Positions 1 through 9,674 are shown, counted from the first letter of the stretch. The stretch: DNA of 60,331 nucleotides from CAZAYY01 sp964489525 (GCA_964489525.1 CAZAYY010000024.1:1-60331); one strand, 5' to 3'. Notes: generated by a model not told the origin, from the letters alone. Translations and numbers: made by a program.

Positions 1-116
1 CTGGCGGGCCGTACCCGCCAGGTGACCACTACCTTATCTTCTCCACGCCCCAAAGCCTGGGGCAGGGTTTTGTGTGGGGTGGGACATTTGCGCGCACTTG
101 AGGGGGGTGAGCGCAT

Positions 117-155
117 AAAAAAGAGGCTGTGCAGAAAAGGTTCCCACACAGCCTC
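117..155 (-). terminator. Intrinsic terminator of hppA
   Basis: Read on the minus strand, a 9-bp stem (arms 123-131 and 147-155, GAGGCTGTG against CACAGCCTC) is followed by six T residues (117-122). It lies about 20 bases past the hppA stop codon, as expected for rho-independent termination. The remaining bases 1-116 hold no gene. They contain a perfect hairpin at 1-21 (CTGGCGGG arm) and a small GCCCC/GGGGC hairpin around 48-64. Confidence 0.8.
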
Positions 156-177
156 GAAAATTTGCGTTTAAGCCCGT

Positions 178-2490
178 TTACCAGTTGAGCAAAATGGCAA
201 TCAGGCCGTGGCCGTTGCCCAGGGCCACAATCAACCCGGCAAACACCACAGAAACCATTGACATCAACTTAATCAGGATATTCAACGAAGGCCCGGATGT
301 GTCCTTCAGGGGGTCGCCAACCGTGTCACCGACCACTGCTGCAATATGAGCGGGTGAACCTTTTCCGCCAAACTCACCGACTTCGATGTACTTCTTGGCG
401 TTATCCCAGGCGCCGCCAGCGTTCGCCATCATAATGGCCAGGGAAAACCCGGAAGCCAGGCCGCCCACAAGCAGCCCCAGCACACCCCCAACCCCAAATA
501 CCACCCCCACTAAAACTGGGATGATGATAGCAACCAGAGCCGGGGCAACCATTTCGCGCTGGGCAGAAACCGTGCTGATTTCCACGCAACGGGCATAATC
601 TGGGCGAGCCTTGCCCTCTAGCAAACCGGGAATTTCGCGAAACTGGCGGCGAACTTCATCCACCATCTCACCAGCAGCCCGGCCAACGGCGCGCATGGTC
701 ATTGCAGAGAAATAAAAGGCGGTTGCCACTCCGGCAAACAGGCCGATGAGCACAGCAGGGTTCAGCAGCGAGACGTCGTAATACATCATGAACTGGCGCA
801 TGGTCATACTGGTAACTTCCAGCATCTCACCGGCCACATTCAACTCGGTAACACCACGCTGTTGAACCAGGGCAAGGCGAATCACTTCCACATAAGCCGC
901 CAACAGCGCCAGCGAAGTCAGGGCTGCCGAACCAATGGCATAGCCTTTACCAATCGCGGCAGTGGTGTTGCCCACTGCGTCCAACTGGTCGGTCCGATGG
1001 CGGACACTTTTTTCGAGGCCAGCCATTTCGGCGTTGCCGCCGGCGTTATCGGCAATTGGGCCGTAGGCATCGGTGGCCAATGTGAAGGCCAATGTAGAAA
1101 GCATTCCCACTGCGGCAATGCCCACGCCATAAAGGCCCATCAAAAGGCTATCGTGACCGCCAGATGCATAAAAACTAACCGCAATGCCGCTCACCACAGC
1201 AGCGACGGGAATTCCACCGGATTCCATGCCAATGGCAAGGCCTTCAATCAGGGCGGTGGCCGAGCTGGTGTGGGCCTGGGCGGCAATACCACGGGTGGGC
1301 TCAAATGCATGCGACGTGTAATACTCGGTGGATTTGCCCACAATCGCCCCCACCACCAGGCCAGTGATAACACTAATCCAGATGCCCAGCCAGTTGGGCA
1401 GGCCCATCAAGTACAGCAGCGGCAGGGAAATGGCGGCAATGCCGAAAGAACTGGTGTATACACCCCGGCTGAGGGCATTTACCAGCATTTGCTGGTTTGC
1501 ATCTTCACTGGCCCGCACCAGGTAAAGGGAAAGGATGGAAAGGAAAACGCCTAATGCCGCCAGGGCAATTGGGGCAGCAATGAACAACAGCCCCATCTCT
1601 ACTTGAGTGCGGCCATTGAGAAACTCTGGCCCAACCACACCTACCGCGGCAACCCCGAGAGCAGCAGTGGCAAGGATGGAACCTGCATAGGATTCGTACA
1701 AGTCGGCGCCCATGCCGGCTACATCGCCCACGTTGTCGCCCACGTTATCCGCAATCGTTGCGGGGTTGCGTGGGTCATCTTCCGGAATACCAGATTCCAC
1801 TTTGCCCACCAGGTCTGCCCCCACGTCAGCAGCCTTGGTGTAAATTCCGCCGCCTACCCGGGCAAACAAAGCCTGCGTCGAAGCGCCCATACCAAAACTA
1901 AGCATAATGGTGGTAATCAGGGGCAGCGGGTTTGCCAACACACCAAAAATATCCGGGAAGATTCCCGGCAGCACAAAGTACAACAGCAAAAACCAGACGG
2001 TAAGGTCGAAGAGGGCAAAACCAACCACAACCAGGCCCATCACCGCCCCAGCCCGCAGGGCAACCTGCAGGCCGCGGTTCAGGCTGCGGCTGGCAGCCTG
2101 GGCTGTGCGGGCAGATGCATTGGTGGCAGTGCGCATCCCGATATACCCGGCCAGGCCAGAGAAAAGCCCGCCTGTCAAAAACCCAAAGGGAATCAGCGGG
2201 TTTTGCATCCCAAACAAAGCCAACACCAGAAAAACCAAGAAGAGCACCCCGAACACAATGGCAATGATGCGATACTGCCGCCGCAAGTAGGCCATGGCGC
2301 CTTCGCGCACAGCCTGGGCGATTTCGCGCATTAACGGTGTGCCTTCATCTTCAGCCATCACCTGGCGGTAAAAAACTACCGCAAACAGCAGGGCAACAAG
2401 CGCTCCAATTGGCCCCAACCACCATACCAACGGAAGCTGCGGCAAAGCAGCCTCTAACCCCAGCCCGGTAAACCATCCTGCAAAACCCAT
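178..2490 (-). CDS. hppA: Membrane-bound proton (or sodium) translocating pyrophosphatase
   Basis: This is a membrane pyrophosphatase that couples hydrolysis of cytoplasmic PPi to ion pumping. The 770-residue protein is almost entirely transmembrane helices, as in the family. The PPi/Mg site signature DVGADLVGKVE is present, as are the DNVGDNVGD, DNAGGNAEMA and DTVGDPLKDTSGP acidic loops. At the site that decides potassium dependence the protein reads GNTTAA (Ala) rather than GNTTKA (Lys), so a K+-dependent enzyme is inferred. H+ versus Na+ specificity cannot be told by eye. The start at 2490 follows GGAGG five bases upstream; the open frame extends to 2616 but only via a TTG without a ribosome site. 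It is transcribed alone from a good promoter and ends in a clear terminator. Confidence 0.95.
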   Translation of the reverse strand: MGFAGWFTGLGLEAALPQLPLVWWLGPIGALVALLFAVVFYRQVMAEDEGTPLMREIAQAVREGAMAYLRRQYRIIAIVFGVLFLVFLVLALFGMQNPLIPFGFLTGGLFSGLAGYIGMRTATNASARTAQAASRSLNRGLQVALRAGAVMGLVVVGFALFDLTVWFLLLYFVLPGIFPDIFGVLANPLPLITTIMLSFGMGASTQALFARVGGGIYTKAADVGADLVGKVESGIPEDDPRNPATIADNVGDNVGDVAGMGADLYESYAGSILATAALGVAAVGVVGPEFLNGRTQVEMGLLFIAAPIALAALGVFLSILSLYLVRASEDANQQMLVNALSRGVYTSSFGIAAISLPLLYLMGLPNWLGIWISVITGLVVGAIVGKSTEYYTSHAFEPTRGIAAQAHTSSATALIEGLAIGMESGGIPVAAVVSGIAVSFYASGGHDSLLMGLYGVGIAAVGMLSTLAFTLATDAYGPIADNAGGNAEMAGLEKSVRHRTDQLDAVGNTTAAIGKGYAIGSAALTSLALLAAYVEVIRLALVQQRGVTELNVAGEMLEVTSMTMRQFMMYYDVSLLNPAVLIGLFAGVATAFYFSAMTMRAVGRAAGEMVDEVRRQFREIPGLLEGKARPDYARCVEISTVSAQREMVAPALVAIIIPVLVGVVFGVGGVLGLLVGGLASGFSLAIMMANAGGAWDNAKKYIEVGEFGGKGSPAHIAAVVGDTVGDPLKDTSGPSLNILIKLMSMVSVVFAGLIVALGNGHGLIAILLNW

Positions 2491-2624
2491 GAAAACCTCC
2501 TGAAAAATGTTCTTTTTTTGTTTTAGATGAGTGGCTTCTGAACCATGTTTGCTTTGATGCACCAATTGGGATTTAACCCAGCAAACCTGCCTTGCTTGTG
2601 TTTTTTCACACAACAAGCCGTGAG

Positions 2625-2652
2625 ATTTTACCGGGTTTCATTGAAAAGTCAA
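2625..2652 (-). promoter_or_regulatory. Sigma70-type promoter of hppA
   Basis: On the minus strand TTGACT (2652-2647), a 16-base spacer and TAAAAT (2630-2625) form a near-consensus promoter. Transcription would start near 2618 and leave a leader of about 128 bases before the hppA start. Confidence 0.65.
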
Positions 2653-2682
2653 GTAAGGGGACTTGAGCGTGACCACACCACC

Positions 2683-4548
2683 TCAACCGCTCACTTTTCT
2701 CCGACCATATTGTTGGATTACCTGGACAAACGCTGCCCCGAATTTTTCCAATTTGACTTCCCCAAATCCATAAATATCTTTCAACCCATCCACCGACATG
2801 GGGAAGCGGGTTGCCATTTCAACCAGGGAGCGGTCGGGCAAAATCATGTATGGCGGTAAACGCTCGTGGTCTGCAATGTCTTTGCGTTTTTGCCGCAGCA
2901 GGTCGAACAGTTCAATATCATAATCCAAGACGGGAATGCCTTTGGTTGGAGAAGAATCGGCAATAAGCCGGGCCGAGGCAGACCTGGATTTGCGCGTTTT
3001 GGCACCTGTGCCAGCGGAAATGGGCGCGCCGGTGATGGATGTGTTTTGAACGAGGGCCTGGCTGGCCTGGCTGGTCAGCCGTAGGCCCTGGTGTTCGGTG
3101 CGCGCTAAAAAGCCTTTTTGTTCAAGCTGGCGGCTGAGGTCCATCCAACCCTGGCTGGTGAGCTGCCCGCCTTTGCCAAAACAGGGCAGGTTCTGGTGGT
3201 CAAACTTGATTACCTTCTCGCTGTTAACCCCAAGAAGCACGTCGGTTAGATGGGCTGCACCAAAGCGTTCGCCGGTTTGCACAATGGCGTTGAACCACAA
3301 ACGGGCCAGGGTTGTTAAATCTTCCTCGACGCTGGCGCGCTGGCCTGTACAAATGTCACAGGTACTGCAGTTTTCCTGCTTGGGTTTTTCACCAAAATAT
3401 TTTAAAAGCGGAATGCGCCGGCAGATGTGCGCTTCTGCGTAGTCCACCATGGCGCGCAGGTGTTGACGGGCTTTGGTTTGCTCGGCAGGGGCTTTTTCCT
3501 GGATGAAGTATTCAATCTTCTTGGTGTCGCCATAGCTGTATAAAAGCAGGCAGTGGGCCGGCAGGCCGTCGCGCCCGGCCCGGCCAATTTCCTGGTAGTA
3601 ACTTTCTACATTGCGTGGCAGGTCATAATGCACCACGAAGCGCACGTTGGGTTTATTAATGCCCATGCCAAAGGCAATGGTGGCTGCCATGATCTGGACA
3701 TCATCCCGAACAAAAGCCTCCTGGTTTATTCGGCGGGTTTCATCGCTTAGCCCGGCATGGTATGGCCGGGCGGAATAGCCGCGATTTTGCAGTTCTTCGG
3801 CGATGGTGTCGACCTGTTTGCGCGAGAAACAGTAAATAATGCCCGATTGGCGGGGATGATCCTTCAAAAAGGCCAGAAGCTGCGCCAGGCCGCTTTGCTT
3901 TGGCTGCACTTCGAGAAACAGGTTGGGGCGATTAAAGCTGGCCAGGAAGGCACTGGCTTGTTTAAATTCAAGGGCATTTTGAATATCGCTGCGCACCCGC
4001 TCGGTTGCGGTGGCCGTCAGGGCCAGGCAGGCAGCCGTAGGATGGCGGCGTCGCACCTCCACCAGGGTACGGTATTCTGGCCGGAAATCGTGGCCCCATT
4101 CAGAAATGCAGTGGGCTTCATCAATGGTCAACAAATCCACCTTAACCCCCTGCAGCAAATATTCCAGCCGGTCTGTAAGCAGCGTTTCCGGGGCAGCATA
4201 GAGCAGTTTCACTTTACCCTGACGCACTCGAGCCATGTTCTGGGTGTAGGTTTCCCAATCCAGGCTGCTGTTTAACACCACTGCCGGCACCCCCAAGGCG
4301 TTGAGCTGGGCTACCTGGTCTTGCATCAGCGAAATGAGCGGGGAGACCACCACGGTTAGACCGGGGAAGAGCAAGGCCGGAATCTGGTAACAGAGCGATT
4401 TGCCGCCACCCGTGGGCATGATAGCCAGGGTATCATTTTTGGCCAATACGTTATCAATCACCTCTCGCTGCAGGGTTCGAAAAGTATCATAGCCAAAAAC
4501 ACTGCGCAGCAGCGTTTCTGGTGTGTGGGTGTTGGCAGGGAGAGGCAT
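2683..4548 (-). CDS. recQ: ATP-dependent DNA helicase RecQ
   Basis: This is a superfamily 2 3'-5' DNA helicase of the RecQ type, acting in recombination and fork repair. The 621-residue protein has Walker A (MPTGGGKS), the DEAH box (TIDEAHCISEWGHDFRPEY), SAT-type motif III (ALTATAT), the motif VI region QEIGRAGRDG, and the RecQ zinc site (Cys near CRRI, then CSTCDIC). A winged-helix region follows, and the last ~75 residues match an HRDC domain. This is the complete RecQ-Ct/HRDC layout and typical length. The ATG at 4548 is preferred because an upstream in-frame start (4611) would overlap the GH13 gene. It lies 10 bases downstream of that gene and may be its last co-transcribed partner. Confidence 0.95.
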   Translation of the reverse strand: MPLPANTHTPETLLRSVFGYDTFRTLQREVIDNVLAKNDTLAIMPTGGGKSLCYQIPALLFPGLTVVVSPLISLMQDQVAQLNALGVPAVVLNSSLDWETYTQNMARVRQGKVKLLYAAPETLLTDRLEYLLQGVKVDLLTIDEAHCISEWGHDFRPEYRTLVEVRRRHPTAACLALTATATERVRSDIQNALEFKQASAFLASFNRPNLFLEVQPKQSGLAQLLAFLKDHPRQSGIIYCFSRKQVDTIAEELQNRGYSARPYHAGLSDETRRINQEAFVRDDVQIMAATIAFGMGINKPNVRFVVHYDLPRNVESYYQEIGRAGRDGLPAHCLLLYSYGDTKKIEYFIQEKAPAEQTKARQHLRAMVDYAEAHICRRIPLLKYFGEKPKQENCSTCDICTGQRASVEEDLTTLARLWFNAIVQTGERFGAAHLTDVLLGVNSEKVIKFDHQNLPCFGKGGQLTSQGWMDLSRQLEQKGFLARTEHQGLRLTSQASQALVQNTSITGAPISAGTGAKTRKSRSASARLIADSSPTKGIPVLDYDIELFDLLRQKRKDIADHERLPPYMILPDRSLVEMATRFPMSVDGLKDIYGFGEVKLEKFGAAFVQVIQQYGRRKVSG

Positions 4549-4558
4549 ACCAGGGAAA

Positions 4559-6418
4559 CTAGACTGCGCCTTCGGCAAGCATAAAGCCAAAAGGTGGCAG
4601 GGATACACCATCTGCGGGTTCGAGCCAGCGCCCGGTTAGCAGATCCAACAACCTGCGGCCCGTTAATTCCGCTGGCATGGCCATTTGCTGCGGTTGGGCG
4701 CTGGCATTAACAAACAAGTAGCTGGGGGAAAAACCTGGCGCGCTTTTTTTGATGATCATCGTGTTGGTGTGCACCTGTGTGTCCAACCAATCCATATCCA
4801 CGACTCGCAAAGTGGGGTTATCGCGGCGAAGCTGGATTAATTTTTTGACGAAGGCGCGCAGTTCGAGGTCGTGGCTGGCAGAATCCCAGGGCATGGGGGC
4901 GCGGTTGTGGGAACCATCGCCGCCCAGGCCGATTTCACTGCCGTAGTAAATACTGGGTGCGCCGGTAAACACAAACATCAGCGCAAAAGCCAACCGCGCC
5001 CGCGCCGGGTCCTCGCCGCAGATGTGCAAAATCCGCCCGGTGTCGTGGCTGTCTACCAGGTTGTACATATTTGGGGTCACGTGTTTGGGGTTGTTCGCCA
5101 GGTATTGGCTGACGGCCTGCTGGAACTGCAGCACATTAAACGGGCCGCCGGGGCGCTGACCTGAGCCCAACAGGTTCCAGATGGCGTAGGTGTATTCATA
5201 GTTCATCACCCCATCAAACTGGTCACCCATCAACCAGGGAGCTGAGTTATCCCAATTTTCACCCAGGATATACACCTGCGGGTTGATGCTGCGCGCCAGC
5301 TTGCGAAACTCGCGCCAGAAATCGTGCGAGACTTCGTTGGATACATCCAAGCGCCAGCCATCCACGTGGTAGGTTTCGGTCCAATAGCGAATCGCGCCCA
5401 GCAGGTGTTCTTTGACCAGAGGATGGTCGGTATTCCACTTGGGCATGGAAGCGGCAAAAGCAAAGGTGCGGTAGTGAAGGTTGGCCACCTGGTCTGGCGT
5501 CAGGCGGGGCAGTTTGCCGGGGATGACCGGGAAGTTAATCACCGGGTCGCCAGTCAGGAAAAAGCAATCGGCATATTTTGAACCGCGCCCGTTCTGGACC
5601 ACATCCTGCCAGAAGGGATGGAACCAACCGGCGTGGTTAAACACAGCGTCTAACATGATGCGAATGCCGCGGGCATGGGCTTCAGCAACCATTTTCCCGA
5701 ACAGTTCGTTGGTGCCAAAGGCCGGGTCAATTTTGTAGTAGTTTGACGTGTCATATTTGTGGGAAGAGGGCGCTTCAAAAATGGGCGTGAGGTAAATGCC
5801 TGTTATTCCCAGCTCTTGCAGTTCATCCAGGTGGTTGATGATGCCTTGCAAATCCCCCCCAAGGTGGTTGAAAATGTTGCTGTGGCCGGGGCTGCCCCAA
5901 GGCAGCGCCCCGGGTGGATTGTTGGTTGGGTCTCCATCGGCATAGCGGTCTGGGAAAATCTGGTACCAGACCGTTTCGCGCACCCAATCGGGTGGGGCGT
6001 AAATATCCTCGTGGTTGATGTAGGGGAAATTAAAATACAGGCTGGTTTCGTAGGCCAGGCCGGGATTCTGGTTGAGGTCATAACAGGCCCGGCCGCCAAA
6101 CAGGTATTTCTCTGCGCCCGATTCCAAGACAAACCCATAGCGCAGACGCCCCCATTGGGGCTGCACAGCAGTGAACCAGTAATCGTGGAGCGCAGTGCGG
6201 TATTCCAGCCGCATGGGCTGGAAAAAGGCAGCGGTTTTATCCCATTCCCAATGGTTGGGGTCTTCCTGGCTTTGAATCCAGCGGAAAGGATCCCCGCCCA
6301 CCAGGGTAACAGAGGCGACATCATCGCGGGCAGTGCGCAGCCGCAGGTGCAGGGTTTTGGTGTCGAAGGCGTAGGCGTAGCGGCTTTTGGCCTCGTGGTA
6401 TACAGCGGATAAGTTCAT
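4559..6418 (-). CDS. GH13 alpha-glucan hydrolase (neopullulanase/cyclomaltodextrinase type)
   Basis: This glycoside hydrolase family 13 enzyme cleaves alpha-1,4-glucans or cyclodextrins, probably in the cytoplasm because no signal peptide is present. The 619 residues hold an N-terminal beta domain (about 1-135, CBM34-like), then a (beta/alpha)8 barrel starting at WYQIFPDRYADGD. The catalytic residues can be placed: nucleophile Asp358 (DGWRLDVSNEV), acid/base Glu387 (ILGENWD) and transition-state Asp459 (LVDSHDT). The N-domain plus the GWRLDVxNEV motif fits subfamily 20 (cyclomaltodextrinase, neopullulanase, maltogenic amylase). The ATG at 6418 has GAGGA upstream. It starts 7 bases after the ATP-grasp gene, so the two are probably one operon. 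Exact substrate is not decided. Confidence 0.9.
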   Translation of the reverse strand: MNLSAVYHEAKSRYAYAFDTKTLHLRLRTARDDVASVTLVGGDPFRWIQSQEDPNHWEWDKTAAFFQPMRLEYRTALHDYWFTAVQPQWGRLRYGFVLESGAEKYLFGGRACYDLNQNPGLAYETSLYFNFPYINHEDIYAPPDWVRETVWYQIFPDRYADGDPTNNPPGALPWGSPGHSNIFNHLGGDLQGIINHLDELQELGITGIYLTPIFEAPSSHKYDTSNYYKIDPAFGTNELFGKMVAEAHARGIRIMLDAVFNHAGWFHPFWQDVVQNGRGSKYADCFFLTGDPVINFPVIPGKLPRLTPDQVANLHYRTFAFAASMPKWNTDHPLVKEHLLGAIRYWTETYHVDGWRLDVSNEVSHDFWREFRKLARSINPQVYILGENWDNSAPWLMGDQFDGVMNYEYTYAIWNLLGSGQRPGGPFNVLQFQQAVSQYLANNPKHVTPNMYNLVDSHDTGRILHICGEDPARARLAFALMFVFTGAPSIYYGSEIGLGGDGSHNRAPMPWDSASHDLELRAFVKKLIQLRRDNPTLRVVDMDWLDTQVHTNTMIIKKSAPGFSPSYLFVNASAQPQQMAMPAELTGRRLLDLLTGRWLEPADGVSLPPFGFMLAEGAV

Positions 6419-6425
6419 TTTTTCC

Positions 6426-7646
6426 TCAGTCTGCGATGACTTTAATCGTCTCGCCAATTTCGGTCAGGATGCCCCGCAAACCATCATAATCGGGGTATTT
6501 TATTTGAATCCAGGCGTTCGCCATGTAGCCAGCCCCCACAGGCTGGGTGGGAGTGCCGGGGCTGGGCAGGTGGCCTTTGATAATCCAGGGGTTGTATTTT
6601 TCAATGATACGGTCCACACCCTCGTAGCGGCGGATGGTGCCATCCTGGGTGGGACGCAAGTTGATGATGGCGGCGGAGTAATTGCGCGAAAGGTGGCCAA
6701 AGCATTTGCCGTACACAATCGCGTCGGCCCACTCTTTATACAGGTCAATATCATTGGCGGCGCAGTACAAATCCCAATGACCCACACCGGGTGGACGGGC
6801 CCCAATTTCAGAGAATTTGAGGCCTTTTGGCCCAAAAAACCACTCCATATGGGTGGCAGAGGTCACCAGCCCCAGGTCTTTGATAACTTTGCGGCCCATG
6901 GTTTTCAGTTCGTCATACCCCGGGCTGTCTAAGCGGTTGGTGGTGATGATGACTGGAGAAATCCAGCGGGTGCGCATGGCTTCCAACACATTAGGGTAAT
7001 AATGGCTGACAAATTCATGGGCAACTTCCTCGCCCACGGTGATGGTGTCGTAAAAACCCTCGTGGCCTTCAATAAATTCTTCAACCGCAATGGAGTGGCC
7101 CTGGGCCACGCCGGTGTCGTGCAGTGCAGGGCCAAGTTCGTTTTCACTGCGCACCAACCAGGTGATGGCCGCCCCAGCACCATCGCGAGGCTTCATGATG
7201 ATTGGATAGCCCACTTCGTTTGCAAATTGGATTACTTCTTCGGTTGAAGCCACGGCGCGAGATTGCGCACAGGGCACGCCGTGGGTGCGCATGAATTCTT
7301 TCATGGTGGGTTTATCACGGCAAATCAAGGTTTGCTCATAGGTGGTGCCGGGAATGGTGCAGGCTTCACGCACCCGCGCCACAGGCAGCATGTGGGCCTC
7401 GATGGTAGATTCCAACCGGTCCACCCAACCCCGGGCCTGAATGCGCCGGACAGCATCGTAGAGGGCCTGCTCATCGGTAACCGAGGAAACCTTCTCATAA
7501 TCATCCAACCAGCCGCGCACATCCCCTGGCAGCCACTCGGCCGGGTCTTCGCCAATGCCAGTTACCTTTGCGCCAACCTGTTTTAAGGCACGTACAAACT
7601 GCTTTTGATACTGCGGAAAAGCGGGTGCAACAAAGATCACATGCAT
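6426..7646 (-). CDS. ATP-grasp domain protein
   Basis: This is a 406-residue protein with the ATP-grasp fold, a family that makes acyl-phosphate intermediates to join a carboxylate to an amine or thiol. Visible signs are the lysine strand PIIMKPRDGAGA, the E-F-I-E-G hinge and the C-terminal Mg-binding run ending in FSEIGARPPG. The N-terminal ~100 residues look like a pre-ATP-grasp Rossmann domain (VIFVAPAFPQY). No biotin carboxylase, CarB, PurK or Ddl signature is complete, so the substrate is unknown. The start at 7646 has CCGGAGG seven bases upstream. The tight spacing to the GH13 gene suggests co-transcription, but the functional link is unclear. Confidence 0.75.
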   Translation of the reverse strand: MHVIFVAPAFPQYQKQFVRALKQVGAKVTGIGEDPAEWLPGDVRGWLDDYEKVSSVTDEQALYDAVRRIQARGWVDRLESTIEAHMLPVARVREACTIPGTTYEQTLICRDKPTMKEFMRTHGVPCAQSRAVASTEEVIQFANEVGYPIIMKPRDGAGAAITWLVRSENELGPALHDTGVAQGHSIAVEEFIEGHEGFYDTITVGEEVAHEFVSHYYPNVLEAMRTRWISPVIITTNRLDSPGYDELKTMGRKVIKDLGLVTSATHMEWFFGPKGLKFSEIGARPPGVGHWDLYCAANDIDLYKEWADAIVYGKCFGHLSRNYSAAIINLRPTQDGTIRRYEGVDRIIEKYNPWIIKGHLPSPGTPTQPVGAGYMANAWIQIKYPDYDGLRGILTEIGETIKVIAD

Positions 7647-7804
7647 AGCAACCTCCGGGGGATTTTGGAATTGTCCTGAATATTTTAAGCGATATCCGCC
7701 AGGAATACCAGTGCAAAGCATGCAAGGTTCAGGAGTTGGCTAAACTCCCAAACCCCTGTGAAAATTCTGCGATCCAAACCCTGGCTCCCCCGGCCTGCAG
7801 CCAA

Positions 7805-9286
7805 TTACCCCGAACGGCGGCCCCGGCGCAGCGGCTTTTTGCCCGGACGGTTAGTGCCAGGCTGAGCTTTCAAAACTGGCCGAACTTCCGCAGGGGGTAC
7901 AACAGGAGCATGGAAGGTGCCCTGGTAAAAGTCATCCAGCAGCATGGCCAACAGGCTGGCTTCCTCACCCTGCCCCAGGGAACGGGCCAGCGGTAAAAAC
8001 CGTTCCATGCGAATGGCTTGCAAACGGTCGCGGCTGCGCAGTCTGGCCTCAAGCAGGGCAATGATGCGCTCACCTACCAGGGCTTCCACTTCTTCTTGGG
8101 AAGGAACCGGGCGTTCTTGCAGGTCTATTTCATAGCGCTTGCCAATCCGCTGCAAACCGGGAAGTTCTTTCAGGTTCACCAGGGTAATCGCCGTACCACT
8201 GGCACCGGCCCGCCCGGTGCGCCCGGCGCGGTGGATGTACGATTCAGGGTCTTCGGGTGGTTCATATTGAATCACATGGGAAAGCTCTGGCAGATCAATC
8301 CCTCGGGCGGCGACATCCGTTGCCACCAAAAAACGCAGGGAACCCTGGCGCACCCGTTCCATCACGTTGTCGCGGGCTGCCTGGGAAAGGTCAGCGGTCA
8401 GTTCGTCCGCATCGTACCCGTAGCGCTGCAGCACCACCGAAACGTAGTGCACCTGGTTTTTGGTGTTGCAAAAAACCAGGGCAGAAAGTGGGTTTTCCAT
8501 TTCAATAATGCGCACGAGGCTGCGGTCTTTCTCCATCCCTGGTATGGCATAGTAAACATGTTCTACTTCGGTCACATGAACATGGTCACTGCTCAGGTTT
8601 ATAAACCCGGCCTGGTGCAAAAAGTAGTTTGCCAGGCGGGTAACCTGGGGCGGAAACGTGGCTGAAAACATGAATGTGCTGACCCGCCGTTCCGGCAGGT
8701 AGGATTTTACCCGCAGCATATCCGGGTAAAAACCCATTGAGAGCATGCGGTCGGCTTCATCGAAAACCAGCAGCTTAAGGGCATTCAGGTTGAGCGAGCG
8801 GCGCAGCAGGTGGTCCAAAATCCGGCCGGGGGTACCCACCACCAGGTGTGCACCCGCAGCCAGTGCATCCAGTTGGGGGCCATAGCCCACCCCGCCATAC
8901 ACCGCCAGGGTGCGCACCCCCGTTGCACTGCCCAGGGTTTCAGCCTCTGCCACAACCTGTTGGGCAAGTTCACGGGTTGGCACCAGCACCAAAGCCTGGG
9001 TTGTGGCCTGGCGGGCGTTAATCAGCTCAAGCAGCGGCAGCAGGTATGCGCCGGTCTTGCCACTACCCGTGCGCGATTGAATCATCATATCTTTTTGGGC
9101 AAACAAATACGGGATGGCTTTGGCCTGAACGGGCATCAGTTCGGTCCACCCGGCTTTGGCCACGCCAAGGCGCAGTTTTTCTGGCAGGTCAGCCAGGGTT
9201 GCGATAGGCAGTTCATCTGGAAGTTGAGCCCCAACGGGTTGTTGGGTCTGGTTTACGTTTTCCCCTATTTCGTCATCGGTATACAA
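7805..9286 (-). CDS. DEAD-box RNA helicase
   Basis: This is an ATP-dependent RNA helicase of superfamily 2, likely in RNA decay or ribosome assembly. The 493-residue protein has motif I SRTGSGKT, motif Ia PTRELAQ, the DEAD box VFDEADRM, motif III SATFP, motif V VATDVAARGID and motif VI HRAGRTGR. It ends in a short basic tail (KKPLRRGRRSG) typical of RNA-binding extensions. I place the start at a TTG (9286) because GAAGGA lies eight bases upstream. The next in-frame candidate upstream, a TTG at 9334, has no ribosome site, and the first internal ATG falls inside the helicase core. The gene is separate from its neighbours. Confidence 0.88.
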   Translation of the reverse strand: MYTDDEIGENVNQTQQPVGAQLPDELPIATLADLPEKLRLGVAKAGWTELMPVQAKAIPYLFAQKDMMIQSRTGSGKTGAYLLPLLELINARQATTQALVLVPTRELAQQVVAEAETLGSATGVRTLAVYGGVGYGPQLDALAAGAHLVVGTPGRILDHLLRRSLNLNALKLLVFDEADRMLSMGFYPDMLRVKSYLPERRVSTFMFSATFPPQVTRLANYFLHQAGFINLSSDHVHVTEVEHVYYAIPGMEKDRSLVRIIEMENPLSALVFCNTKNQVHYVSVVLQRYGYDADELTADLSQAARDNVMERVRQGSLRFLVATDVAARGIDLPELSHVIQYEPPEDPESYIHRAGRTGRAGASGTAITLVNLKELPGLQRIGKRYEIDLQERPVPSQEEVEALVGERIIALLEARLRSRDRLQAIRMERFLPLARSLGQGEEASLLAMLLDDFYQGTFHAPVVPPAEVRPVLKAQPGTNRPGKKPLRRGRRSG

Positions 9287-9443
9287 AATTTTATTCCTTC
9301 TATGGGTTAATTGTTCATCTACATTGTAGCACAAGCTGGTAGGAAAAAATCACCCTTTTTCATCGGGTGGCTGGGTGATAATTTTCGGACGAGTTTTTAT
9401 GTAACTGCTCAGCCCCACCCCATTGATGGGATTCTCATCACCC

Positions 9444-9597
9444 AGGCCTTGCTTAAAGTCGTGCTTTGGGGCTGGCGCAGGCTGCCTGCGCCAGCCCCAA
9501 AATCGTTTTAAAGTCCCCTGCCCCAGGCCTGGACGGGGGATTCAGGGGGTGGGGACCTGGACTTTTACAGAAGTTTCTGAGTTTAAGAAACTCCTGT
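9444..9597. repeat. Structured intergenic repeat, copy 1
   Basis: This is the first of two near-identical copies (the other is 11341-11495). It contains three successive inverted repeats: a 15-bp GGGGCTGGCGCAGG-type hairpin at about 9467-9499, an outer stem AAAGTCC/GGACTTT (about 9510 and 9559) enclosing a G/C-rich arm, and a 3' hairpin built on AGTTTCT/AGAAACT. It has no coding potential and fills most of the gap 9287-9674. The rest of that gap holds only the promoter and operator of the next gene. Confidence 0.85.
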
Positions 9598-9615
9598 CCC
9601 TTCACTTTGCTGTAC

Positions 9616-9652
9616 TTGACAAAATATAATATACAGTGTATATTTACACTGT
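9616..9652 (+). promoter_or_regulatory. Promoter with overlapping palindromic operator
   Basis: TTGACA (9616-9621), 17 bases, TATATT (9639-9644) form a strong sigma70-type promoter for the metallo-hydrolase gene. A perfect inverted repeat ACAGTGTA-4-TACACTGT (9633-9652) overlaps the -10 element, so a dimeric repressor bound there would block polymerase. The cognate regulator is not evident in the window. Confidence 0.7.
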
Positions 9653-9674
9653 GATATAAAACGTGAGGTATTCC

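Noticed and set aside
9334..9334. Longer N-terminus of the DEAD-box helicase from TTG 9334
   Set aside because: No ribosome site upstream, while TTG 9286 has GAAGGA at eight bases.
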